Part shown: positions 12,501-24,546 of the stretch, in pieces
How the letters are laid out: each line of letters opens with the position of its first letter
Numbering within the stretch: the stretch's first letter is position 1
DNA from: Tetrahymena elliotti 4EA
Taxonomy: Eukaryota > Ciliophora > Oligohymenophorea > Hymenostomatida > Tetrahymenidae
DNA: 64,000 nucleotides
Assembly (NCBI GenBank): GCA_000231825.2
Contig: JH720365.1
Coordinates: 124,001-188,000 of the forward strand
Reading direction: 5' to 3'
Notes under the pieces: model-generated
What the model was told of the DNA's origin: nothing
Database searches by the model: none
The model's input: only the letters and a program-made list of their open reading frames with translations
Program-made: the position numbers and the translations under genes

Positions 12501-15500
12501 ACAACCTAACTCTTCATATTCTTCTTCATCTTCATCATCAAGAAACTCATCTTCTTCTTCATCACTAAAATCATACTCATCTTCCTCGCTTTCTTCTTTC
12601 TTAATTATCTCAGTTTCTTATTTTATTAAAAAATTTTTATCAAGCTCTTCTTATTTTACTTCATCTTCTAACTTTTCTTATTTGGCTTCAGGGATCTTTT
12701 GAGTATCATCACTTTTTTCTAAATCCTAATATTCTATTTTATTTTCTATATTAAGTTTATTGCTTCTTTTTAAGGCAGAAGCTAACTTCTTTCTTGAAAG
12801 TTTTGAGACCTATTAAAAGAGTTTACGAGGTTTACCAAAATGACAACATTTAACTTTTAAACCTTTTTTAGAATGACAAAATTCACAAGCTATATGATTT
12901 TATTTTTTAACATCTTCAGATATTGATGTATGAGTCACTGTATCTCTTAATTACAATCTTTAATCTTTATAGATTGCATAATTAAACAAGAAGAGACAAG
13001 TTGGATGATAGAAGTATGAGTCATCGAAAATAGATATTACTGGTAGAAGAGTTTCAGTGCAGAGTTTGCAGTGGAATTATTTCGAAATCTCTTCTTTTAA
13101 TGGTTACTTTTAGCAGCTCGTGTTACTTTTCTTTTTTAAAATTTGCAAATTTTTAATTTCACATTTTCTGCACAAAAACCTCTCTTCAGGAATAAAATCT
13201 ATGCCATAGCAATGCTTATGAAAACTACCATTGCATTATGAACAGTAGACAACTGTGTTATTTTCATTATTTACATGATGGAAGCAGACACTGCAATCAA
13301 TTTCTAAAAATTTACTTTTACTTTTTTACTTTTATTTTTTCTTCTTTTTGTTATTGCTTGAAGAGGAAAGCTTGTTCTTTTTGTCAACTTTTCTCTAGTC
13401 ACTTTCAAGATCATCTCCTTCTTTGTTTCTATTGACTGAAGGAGACTCTAGCCTATCACTTTCTTAAACCAATTCAAGTCCATCTATTGAATTCTCATTA
13501 GATAAATTAGTTCCATTATTTTCATCTTCAAGAATTCTCTTGATGCGATTACTTGCTCTTGAGCTTCTTTTTAAATCTTCCTTCTTCTTATTTTCATTTT
13601 CGATGGGATTGCTTTCATCTTCATCACCATCTTCGTCATCCTCATTATAATCTTCTTCTTCATCATCCTCATTATCATCATTCTACTTGTTTCTTTGTCT
13701 TTTATCTTTATTGTTAAATTATGATTTTTCATCACCCTAATCTTCATCTTCCTCATCTTCTTCCTCTTCTTGTTTCTAATTATTTCTCTTTATTCTCTGC
13801 ATCTACTGTAACTAACGGGCAAGGAGTTATTATTAATTCAAATTTTCTTTCTCTGTAGAAGACATTTTTTCAAGAATTTCTTTTTCCTAAAGAACCTCAC
13901 TTCTAGATAAATTAATACCAGATTTTTCTTCTGCTTCATATTTAAAATAATTTTCTGAGTCGTATCTCTATCTGTCACTAAATCCCAATATCAAATTTTT
14001 TCTAATAGTTAGCCATTTTAAATTGTCATTTATCTTGACAGATAAATTTCTTAATTCTAAGTAATTTCCTTCTTGCTTTGAATTTTTAAAAACGTTTTCT
14101 TTAAGTTAATTTAGCTATTAATGGGTTTAAAGTTTAGTTAATTCATATTCAAGGGCAATAATATTGCATTCAATAGGAGATAGATTACCATTTTAACCTT
14201 AAAGATATTCTTTTGTTGTCTCACTATCAGAATCTTCTTATTCTAAAACTTAATCTTTCAATTTATTTAATTTTTTCTAGCTTTTTAAAAATTTGTTTAA
14301 AAAATTAGTTGATTAAAAGGCACTATACACAGCAGAAGAATTCAAAGTGATTAATTTTTTAAGTTTGAAAGTAACTTTATTTTTATCATATAAGAAATCA
14401 TTTTAATTTTATATTTAAGCTTCCTATTTAAATTATGAAATAGGAATAATTTAATTATTTCCAACAAATTATTTAGTCAATTCAGGTTCAAATTTACTTA
14501 TATCTTGCTTATCCTTGTTTTATTATTTACTTTATTTTTTAATTTTATTTAGTTCTTATTTTTCAATTGAATTTTGTATTTAAAGTGAATAATCTAATTT
14601 TTAAAATACATCTTCTATCTTCTCTATATTATTATGAGCGATAATATCTATTTTTGTAATAAATTTATCAAAAATATTTTTATCTTCACATGTCATAGGT
14701 CTCTTTTTGTCATACATCTTCAATTTAAAAACGGCTAATACTCCATTATTGGGCTATTAAAGCCTTTTTAACATTTGAGAAGAACTGTCTTATTAATCAC
14801 TAGAAGAATCATTATTATTCAGCTAATTATAAAATAAAACACTAAAATAATTAGGGTGTTTGTAAGGAATAGGTTCTTCTTCATAATGATCCTTAGCTAT
14901 CAAGTAATAAAGTGAAGAATTTTCTGTTACTCCATTTTATAGCTACTAAATAAATTTAATTGGAGGTATACGTCTCACTAATCCATTTTCATCTACTTCT
15001 ACAATGTCTAAGCTTTATAGAATTTCAGATATATTTTTAGATTTTTCAACTTCTAACATATTAAAAAAACCTTCTTTTATTGTATTAGGGAAATAAACTT
15101 CATCTATTTAATCCCACCATTAAAAGACTGATTCTTCATCTTCTCCTTGAGGAAAATTTTTTACAATAAGCTTAGTTGGATCAATACCAAAGTAAGGATC
15201 TTTATCTTTTTGAGTAGATTAATTATGATTGGATGCTTATCCTTTTTTGGTTTATTTTTATTATGCTTGATTTGATCCTTAATTATTTAAAACACCACCT
15301 AGCTTTGATTTATTTCTTTAAAATTATTAATTACTTTGATTAGATTGCTGTTGAGGTAATAGATGCTAAAAATTTTCTGGAGAACAGTAATCCCAAAAGC
15401 TTTCTTCTGATTCAGTAATTTCTTCACCAAAAATATCTTCTTCTCTGATACTTTCTACATTTTCATCTATCTGTTTTAAAGTTTTTATGCTTGTAGCTGT

Positions 15501-16282
15501 TGTCTATAAATTCTAATTTTGATTGCTAGTAAAGCCTGGACCTTAAAATAATTACTCTGAAGATTGTATTGATGATTATCTATTTTATACTCCATTATTT
15601 TAAATTGCTGAAATTTGCTAAACAGAGGCATTCAAGGCTAGATTAGCTCCAGATGCGCTCCTAAATGGACCACCTTAATTGCTATAAATATTATTGAAAT
15701 TGTTTGATTTTATCATGTTAGTTGAATCTAAATGAGTGTTTGAAACAACCAAATTTTATTGAGAATAAGACTGCTACTAAGATGAGATACTTCTTTATGA
15801 TTATAAATGTTAGGTGTTATTTTATTTTTCTAAATTGTATTAATGTTAAGGAAATTAGTTTGCTTATTAAGAATAATATTAATTATTTTATGTAGGGTTG
15901 AAAGAATTATTTAGATTGTTTGTAACTATGTTGCCACTGTTTATCTAATTATTAGAGTATTTTTTGTCGCTGGAATCTTAATTTTTTTAATCTCTATATA
16001 AATTGGTTTATGATTATGATTATCCTCCTTATTAAAATTAATTTGAATATGGTATTTTAGCATTTTATGCTGGGTTTTATTAATAATTATTATTAAAATT
16101 TGGAGCTTCATTATTTTTTAAAATAGGTTGTGGAAATTAGTGTTGTTGATATGCATTTTATTATAAAGGTTGGTTGTTTTATTTTAGTGCCTCCTGCAGA
16201 TTTTCTTAAGGATAGCTTTGGTTGCTATATTATTGACGATAGACGTTTTTCTAGAGTTCTGAAGGAATCTTTGAGATTTCAC
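9579..16282 (-). CDS. JADE/BRPF-like PHD + extended-PHD chromatin protein, Q/N-rich
   Basis: One open frame of about 2,230 codons ends at TGA 9579-9581. The N-terminal 250 residues or so are Gln/Asn-rich. A canonical PHD finger is coded at about 13310-13155 (CSVC, then CSQCNGSFHKHC, then FLCRKC). A second, extended PHD follows at about 13130-12330: a C2HC knuckle (CKLC ... YHPTC), then CEFC, GLKVKC, IHPLCAF and a final CKEH. This PHD-knuckle-PHD order is that of JADE and BRPF scaffolds, which bind histone H3 and bring MYST acetyltransferases to chromatin; that role is inferred. About 113 residues, largely acidic, are inserted inside the second finger (12842-12504). Acidic runs also occur at 13600-13760 and 11090-11190. 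The start is unresolved: coding is convincing up to 16282, where an acceptor (minus strand TGTAG, 16287-16283) in phase 1 implies a short upstream first exon that I could not place. Confidence 0.85.
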
Positions 16283-17534
16283 CTACATAATAAATAAAAA
16301 ATTAAAGAATGAAAAATATATATAGCGTGTATAAGTTTATGGATAATTTATTTTTCAAATACTCCCCAGTTTTCTTGAAAAATTAATAATTATTTATCTA
16401 AAAAATATGATGGATTAAACATAATAATTTGCAAACAAAAATAAAAATAAAATGAAGAAGGAATGAAAAATTGATAAAAATAACAGATAAAGGTATAAAA
16501 GAAAAGAGATGACTAAATAATAAACGTTTTAAAAATAAAAAAGATATGAAGTATAAATTTGGGAAAAAATGAATGTGTTTTTTCATCATTGTCTTCAATA
16601 TAAAATTTAAGGAAGAGTCAACGAAATAAGCAAACATATCTTAAATTTACAACAAATTTATTTTTCAAAATATAGATTATTGATTGTCTAATTGAATTAA
16701 TTATAGTAATCTCTTTTCTATCTTATACTTGTTCACTCCAGAAGATTTGTTTTTTATTTTTGTTTTTGTTTTTAATTTAATTTTTGAGAAGTTTATAAAT
16801 AATAAAAGGTGTTTTAATTTAGTTAGGTGGATGGATAGGTTAATATGTATGTATTTGTCATTTTGTTTTATGTTAATTGGTTTTATTTTTGATATTTTTA
16901 ACACAACATTCTTTCTACATACATTTTGTTTTGAAATTATTTTAAATATTTTTTTTTTCTTTTGATTAAAAATTATCTCAAAATTCTAAAATTTTATGCT
17001 TGAATTTATTAAGAGCTTATTTATCTCTATTTTATTTTTGGTGGTTATTGGCTTGCTTAATTGCTTTTTTGTGTATGATTATGATGAAGGAGTGATTTAA
17101 ATTATTGAAAAAAAAAAATAAAATAGATTAATTAACTGTTAATCCTACTTCTCCAAAATTCTTTCTCATTAAACTATTTTGATTTTAAATAATTGTATTA
17201 ATTTATTGCTGCTCTTTCTGTAATTTCATTTTTATTTAAATGTAGCTGCGTCTTTGGGTGGCTTGTTTAAATCCCTATTTTAGTAGCTTTTAAGTGTATG
17301 CAATAAATAACAGTTAACCAATTTTTATGCATTTGCAGTCGAAAGATTGATTATTTATTTATTTAAAGTATGAATTAAGTTTGAAGTAAGTGGGAGGAAG
17401 ATTTTAAATGAACATTATATGAGAAAGTAAAGTGGAGAAGATAAATTTATAATTAGAATAATGTTGGAAGCTTAATAAATGAGAGTAATTGAGGAGATTT
17501 TCCATTTCAATTTAATAAATAAATTAATCAAATT
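16283..17534. other. Intergenic; probably holds first exon of the PHD gene
   Basis: AT-rich. The minus strand upstream of 16283 should contain a small first exon of the 9.6-16.3 kb gene, since exon 2 starts in phase 1. I found no convincing ATG with a GTAA-type donor. A minus frame stays open here but encodes a low-complexity hydrophobic string and is not believed. Confidence 0.45.
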
Positions 17535-20500
17535 TCAAGAATTTATTTCTTTATTACCTTGATTTTAATTTTAAGGATGATAATTCCCTATTTCATTCTT
17601 AAATTCTTAACTGGCCTGTTAAACAACACCCTAAGCACCTTAAGGATATGGTTGTTGGTGATGGTGAAGAACTTGATTTGGATTTTATGGATTCAGTTTT
17701 TAATTTTAATTTACTGTACCCTAAACAATTTATTGGTTATTAGCACCGTTTATAGGATTTTACTACCCGTTTTATCCAACTTTGGGATATTGTTAAGGTG
17801 GAATAACCTGCTACATAACTTGTTAAGGATTTGGATTTATAAATGGTACATTCTAATTTTAATTGTTTAGCTGAGGAGCATGAGGTGGTGGTGGCGGTGT
17901 CATTTACCCAAAGTTTTAAGTGCTTGGAATCGAAAGCTATTAATATTATTACTTGCTAATTATAGAGTTGTTTTAAATAATTTATCCATGGGCAAGCTAA
18001 TGTCTCATTAACATCTATTATTGATGATGTTGCAGAGCCATTCTTTCTTGATATTAAAATTGTTATATTTAGTGTTATACTTCCACTAATTCTACAAAAA
18101 AAGGTTTGTATGAATCGTTAATCAAAGGTCCTGATTTCTTTTTTAAGGTTTAATGAGGTCTTAATGCTTGTTACTAAAAATTCTATGTTCTAATTGGTCT
18201 GTTCATTTATTAGGCAGCAATACTACTAGGCTAAACACTTCCTGAAGGATGTCTAGGCAGCAAGTTATTCTAAATTAATTACTAATCAAAAATTGGATTT
18301 TATTAGTTTTCTGTGAATGATTACATAGAGGATTGCTTACTTAAAGGAGGAGGGTGAATAATGTTTTAAGAAGGTTAGGAGTGATTAACAGACTACACAG
18401 GAGGTTAGAATGTGTTATTTTTAATTGGAACTTGTTGGACATTTACTAGGGGTTACTAATTCAAACCATGACTGGATTTTTATTCCTTTGAAATTTTTTG
18501 ATTTTACCTTTAAACTTGAATACCTAAAGATGTTTAACTCTTCAAATCTAGACTTTCTTAGCTTTCAATTTTATTTTGTATATTATTTTCAGAGCCAAAT
18601 TACTATTAAACAATATTGTTATTTTAAATATTTGGAACATTATTTTCTTAAGCTTAATTCCGATTTGGCTAAAAATTTGAAGACTCATCTTTCATTTGTT
18701 AATCTGCACCTTGCTAGTTACTTTGACCAGCTCCATCTTCTTCTTCTTAATCCATTTAAGTTGCCTTTTTCCCTTTCTTTTTATCCATTTTCTTTTAAGC
18801 TGATTTAGTATGTTTAAGAGGAACATCGTTTAGCTTTAAAGCTTCATTTTAAGGAGCTTCTGTTCCTTTTTTCACTCTTTTTCCTCCACCTCTCTTTTTA
18901 GGTAAAGGAGCTGTTGGTAATACAGCTTCTTAAGCAGCACTATTAGTTTAATTAGCTTATAAATTTGATTCTTCTATGTTCATTTAATTTTCATTTTCTT
19001 ATGCTAACATAGTATTATTTTACTATTACTGCCCATTTATATTATAAGGTTAAGTATTATCATTCGTTTATTATTGTTGAAGAGGTTAAGTAGAAGGCTA
19101 TATGGGTGGATATTAATTTTAAGGAGGAGCAAATTACTGCTATTGAGAAGGCCTTCTATACATAGGTACACTAAAATTAGCTTAATCATTTTAATTAAAA
19201 CTTTAGGTGCTCTGCTAAGATTTCTCTCTTTATGGTGGGACATTCGCTCTTTACTTTTCTTAAATAGGTGCAAAAGGTACATTACTTTAAACTCCATATG
19301 GAAAATTATTATTTTATTAATTATTCATATTACTATTGGGGTAACTTGCTTAGCTGTTCTAATTTGGAGGCTATTGAATCTATCCTTAATTACTAAAATT
19401 TTAATTAGGCATACTTTAAAACTATTAATTTGAGTAATTCTAATTATATTATTATCCTTGGGTATTTTAAAAAGGAATATGCTAATTTTATGGTACTCCT
19501 TACTAATATGAATTATTATTTGGAAAGTTTTAATTTTAGTAATACTGTTACATATGCGGATATTTATTTGGAATTGCATTTTATTAAGGGTTTTATTATT
19601 GATTTAAATTTCTAAATTCTCCAATAGGAGCTTAGACTTGAGTTGGAGCTAAACCAGGTGCTGATTATAAAGTCGAGCTTTTTATTTAAATATATTGATT
19701 TAAATATTAATAAGATAAATATTTTATATTTTTACTTTGTTTTTTGATACTATGAGTTGTCTGTTGTCATATTTTCTCCATAGCCTTGTTAGCTTTAAGC
19801 AGCTGTAGTAGCTGAGGCAGACTGCTATTAATCTTAGGCTTTCCTATTTTACTGATAAAATTTCTACAACTTTATCTAGTCTGTAATGTCAACACTAATA
19901 CCATTTGGATTTGTATCTACATTTGGATTTATTGTTTTTCTTGCAGTTGAATTTTGAGAGTAAGTCTAAACTTAAGGTGTAGTAGTATTATTTTATGTAT
20001 TGGTCTAGTATTCTTAAGTAGGTTATTTATTTAATGCAGTAGGTGGATTATTGCTTGTAAAACTATATGTATTATCATGAGCTTGAACAGGTTCAATAGC
20101 AGCTCCAACCTACTAATTTTATTGAAGAGAATCCTATCTGTCATAATTAATTTAATTACCATAAGTATCATTATTGTACATATTATTATATGCTCCAGCC
20201 TCAGCAAACTAAGCACTTTGATAATTACTTGAGAATCCTCTTTAATTTGATTGATTGGGTGGTATATTATAGGTGTTTTAAGTATTATTATAATCTTAAT
20301 TTATCTACTAGCCAGCTTAATACTGCTTTGGTTAATTGTACTAACTCATAGGTTGCATAGTGTCTTCATTAAACCCTGGCTAATTTACATTTGCTGTTGT
20401 CTTGTAAATTCCTTGCTTATGCTATTAATATGAATGGGGCACAGCAGCAGTAGTCTAGTTGGGATACTAAGGCTTAAGATTATGCTAGTTATATGCATGT

Positions 20501-22220
20501 TATTGCTAATACTATTTAGAATTTTGATCCCACTATCTATGAGGTTACTGATTTTTAGGGTATTAATTTGCAATATTCTGGGCCTAAGGAGCTACTGTAG
20601 GTATTTTTTACTAATCTACTACTGGCTATAAATAATAAGAATCTTATACTTGTGGGATGGTAGGGTTTTAAGTACTATATTGAGAAGCTTCCACAGTTTA
20701 TTGTGTAGGTGGAATGACTGCATTTTAATCATATGGCTAGTTATTACTTGGTATTGAATTTCCTCCTTAATAATTTATACGTGTAGATGGAGGTGGCACT
20801 TAAATAAGACGCCCGTTAATATCATACTGCTAGTAAGATGATTGCTAACTATTGGAATAGCCCGAATTAAATTTCTGATGATGAGGCTAGGAAAACTATT
20901 CATTTTAAAAAGTGGTTACTTATCCAGATTTATTTTATTTTTAAAATACTTAGGGATTGTTTATTCCTTATGATGCCTAAGATTATTTTTGCTAATTTGA
21001 GTTATTCTTGTCATACTATTAATTACTTAAAGGTGGGGCTGTAACTGGATATTGCTACTGAATCTAAGGTTGATAACCCTCCATTTCTCCCTACTTATAC
21101 TATTGCTTATTTTAATTGGAATTGGTATTTCCATAAGACGGCATGACTTGCTATTTTGGCTAATTGTAATGCTGTCCTTATTTTTAAATATAGTCATTCT
21201 AATCATGTATCTAACCTTATAACTGTTCACCGCTAGCAGGATGAACTGGCTAATGAGTAATCTAGTTGGCTTAATAATTAAACTAATTTGTTCTTAGAGG
21301 ATTTTAAACATTTAGAAAAAATCTTTGCATAATATTTTCTTGTATTTAGGATATACTAAAAGGTTTTGCCTTTTAAAAAGAGTTTTAAAATGAGGAGGAG
21401 TGTTTAAGACAAAAAAATTTGAGTCTGGCAATGATATCTTCGCTTTCTAAAAAGATGTTGTAAATCTATATATATTATAGACATCCTAAATCAAAAGGAA
21501 ACTTACAATGATGTTTGCTACATTTATTTTTAGAGCTGCAAGCTATATCCAAACACTCATTATAATTACAATTAATAATAAATGGTCTCGATCTCCAATC
21601 AAAAGGTTATTTACAACTTTGGCAAGGTAAAATTTAATATTTAATAATTTCCTCAAGACCTCTAACTTCCCAGTTTCCATTTGCCTACTAAACTCGAGTA
21701 TCTTTGAATAAGAGTGAGCATGAAATGTGCACAAAGACTTCCTCACTACCAAAATTTTGTTGAAAAATAAAAAAAATGTTAACAAATAATTGAAGAACAA
21801 ATTGCATAAAATGTTTTTTATAAAGTGATAATATTTTCTTTCCTGTTTATCAAATTAACTTTAAAATCACAAACATGCATATTAATCACAATTTCACTCA
21901 TACAAAAACTTAAAATTGAATCTCTAATATATATATCCATTCTTACTATTTAAAAGTTATGGTTTAGCAACCTTCCTCTTTTTTTCTATTTTTCATTCTT
22001 TATGAATGCTGCTAGCATCGAAAGAAGAAAAAAAAGAAGAATCAAAATCAATTAAAGCTAAGCTTCAAAACAGAAAAGAAAAGGAAAAAAAAACTAATCA
22101 AATGTAAAAATCAAATTACGGAATTTCCTAATATTGTGCCAAGAGCTTAGACTTATCGAAGAAGCCGCGCACTGTATACTCCTTGCTCTTAGTATTTTTG
22201 CATATGAAGCAGCTAGTCAT
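17535..22220 (-). CDS. Extended-PHD-like zinc protein with giant Gln-rich tail
   Basis: Exons (5' to 3') 22220-22120, 21745-19736 and 19677-17535; 1,417 residues, stop TGA 17537-17535. Phases (2, 2) match and the total is divisible by three. The first 130 residues hold Cys/His pairs in the order of an extended PHD: SCFICK, then VFVHISCSLLF, then PCQSCK, INCNYNECLDIAC and CSKHHC. VHISC corresponds to the VHVSCAL motif of JADE-type fingers. The usual zinc His of the second half is not at its expected place; Cys occurs instead. The remaining 1,250 residues or so are mostly Gln, Asn and Pro, coded mainly by TAA/TAG, with one basic patch (KKRGGGKRVKKG, near 18890) that could be a nuclear signal. 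A chromatin or nuclear role is inferred. It lies head-to-tail with the other ePHD gene at 9.6-16.3 kb. Confidence 0.85.
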
Positions 22221-24546
22221 TTAGTTATTCAATGCTTGTCAAGATCTCTCTCGATACAATATTCCTATTCCCACTCTATATTTCTACTTTATATATTCAA
22301 TTTTGTATGATTATCTTTTAAGTATTTGTGTATTTCCTTGTTAATTTAGGTTTACTTGTTTTATTTTTTTTTATTAAATTTTTTCCCTCTCCTCTCTTTC
22401 TTGCTCTAATTTTTTGATTTTCATAAATTATTATTTTAAGGGCAATCAAAAAAAACTAAACAAAACAAACACTACATTCATTCATTCATTTATTAACTAA
22501 TGCGAGCAATTTATTAAAGAGTGAATGAATCAATCAATCAATAATTAAAAATATCAATATTTACGCAAAATAAATACAATCTATCAAGACACTTCTATTT
22601 AGTTAGTTTATTAATATCACTAATATATAAATTGAGCTAAATTATAATCTTTCATAGACATTTACATCTCTTTGTTTATTTTATATTTATTTATTCATTG
22701 ACCAATATACTAAGAGTTTTTTTGATTGATAAATTGTCTTTTCATCTAGATTTTTTGCAAAACTATCACATTCATTCATGTTTGCTTTATTTTACTCTTA
22801 AAACTATTCTAAATAAATTAAGTTTAGCTTTTCATAGGTTTTTTACCTTTTTAGTTTAATTAGCTAAATGTTTTTGAGAATTCTTCAAATTCTAAAATAT
22901 TTGGAAACTATTAATTGTTTAAAATTTAATTAAAATAATTCATTTCTATCTGTGGTGATTAAAAAACAAAATACTTCAAAGACTTTTTTTGAAAATTATT
23001 TTTTAAAGCTAAAATGATTGAAATTTGTTTAAAGGTCTATTAATCCTAATTTTTGATAAAATAAAATAATTTTGAAATAAAAAGGAATATCTAAAACGTA
23101 TTTAAATTTATTTTTAAAGAAAAATGAGTTAACAGTTCACTCCCTTTTTTGTTAATTTGAGTATTTAATATCGATATTAATTTAATAATTTTCATCATTA
23201 GAAAAGTAAGCAGACACTAAAATTAATTAAAGAATTTCTGATATGTTTTGTTTGGTTTTTATGATAGTGAAAGAAATTAATCATCTATCACAATTTTTTT
23301 GGAATAATATATATAATTTATGACCTCTTAAGGATTTTTTAATTATTTTTATTTCTTTCCTTTTTTTATTAGTATTACCCATCAATTAGATTTGATTTTC
23401 TTACTCCAAATTAATTAAATTAAATTATTACTTATTTATTCTCAAGATTTTAATAAGTTTTTCACTCAGTTTTCCACTTATTGACTTATAGGACTTTTTT
23501 CACTTCAAGCTAAAAAGACTTTCTTCTTGTGACTTTTAGGCATATCAATAGCTCTTTTTATTCAATAAATTTAATAGGTCTCCTTATAGAATCATTTCAC
23601 ATCAGAAGATAAAAAGTATTTCAATAATAATCCATGAAGATCAGATTTTATTGAAAAAGATTCATTAGATTTTAAGAATTGTTAGTTCCTTTTGTTATTT
23701 TTGTTTTTAATTTCTCTTTTTAAAGTTTTTTATTTATTTATTTTACTTATAATCTTATTAACTCTAAAAACCCTCAAAGAACTAATTACTCAAAATGCAA
23801 AGTGCATGCATATTAAAAGGATAATCTATTTCACTCAATATCTAATATTTTAAAAAGTCTATTTATCTTATTATTATCAAATGTCTGAGGAGTTTTTATG
23901 ACTAGAATCCATTTAGATTTATTCTTCTTAAAGTTATTTTGAAAATCATGCATATTTATTGCAAAAAGAGTTTTTTATTTGCTTGTATAAATTCACAGTT
24001 TATTACTGGTTTGTTACAAATATTAATTTAAAATTCAAATTAAACATGATGAAGGTTTTTTTAATTTTCATAATGATATAAAGTAATTTTAGTTATGACT
24101 TTTCTAGTCTCACAAAAAAATCATAATTTTGGTTTGATTAAAAAATTTTAAGAATTCAATAATGCACTCGAATATTCTTACTTGCTTATATTAAAAATTT
24201 TTAAAACTCTTTTTCTTTACACATTTAAATAAATTTGTGATTTTTAACCCTACATTTATGAATCTAAATAATTTTGATTGAAAAATTGATCAAACAAATA
24301 AATACTTACTTTATCATGAATCTTTTTTAAATAATTTATCTACTGAAAAGAAATGAATATTTATTTATTCAATTAATCTGAATATTAGACAAGTAAATTT
24401 ATAAATTTGCTTACAAATTTATTGATTATTGTTGATTATAATGTTAGTAGTAATTATATATTTTTTTTAGAGTAGTGGTTTGAATAAAAGTAATTATAAA
24501 TTATTTTTTTGGTTAAATCTTTATTAGAATTTATTTACAGATTCAA
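22221..24546. other. Long intergenic region, AT-rich
   Basis: No supported gene. It is the upstream region of the Gln-rich gene and the 3' side of the EGF-like membrane gene. ATTC and CAAT tetranucleotide runs occur near 22470-22545. Confidence 0.55.

Noticed and set aside
16398..16637. Minus-strand hydrophobic ORF continuing in frame with the PHD gene
   Set aside because: Low-complexity Phe/Leu/Ile string typical of AT-rich non-coding DNA; an acceptor at 16283 marks the better exon edge.
21481..21510. 21-nt GTAAGT...TTTAG segment inside the Gln-rich gene
   Set aside because: Shorter than any other intron here, in frame, and its reading keeps the Cys pattern; treated as coding.
22013..22318. 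Plus-strand ATG frame (starts MNAASIERRKK) opposite the first exon of the Gln-rich gene
   Set aside because: The minus strand gives a Cys-pair-containing exon with a canonical donor and perfect phase; the plus frame has no support.
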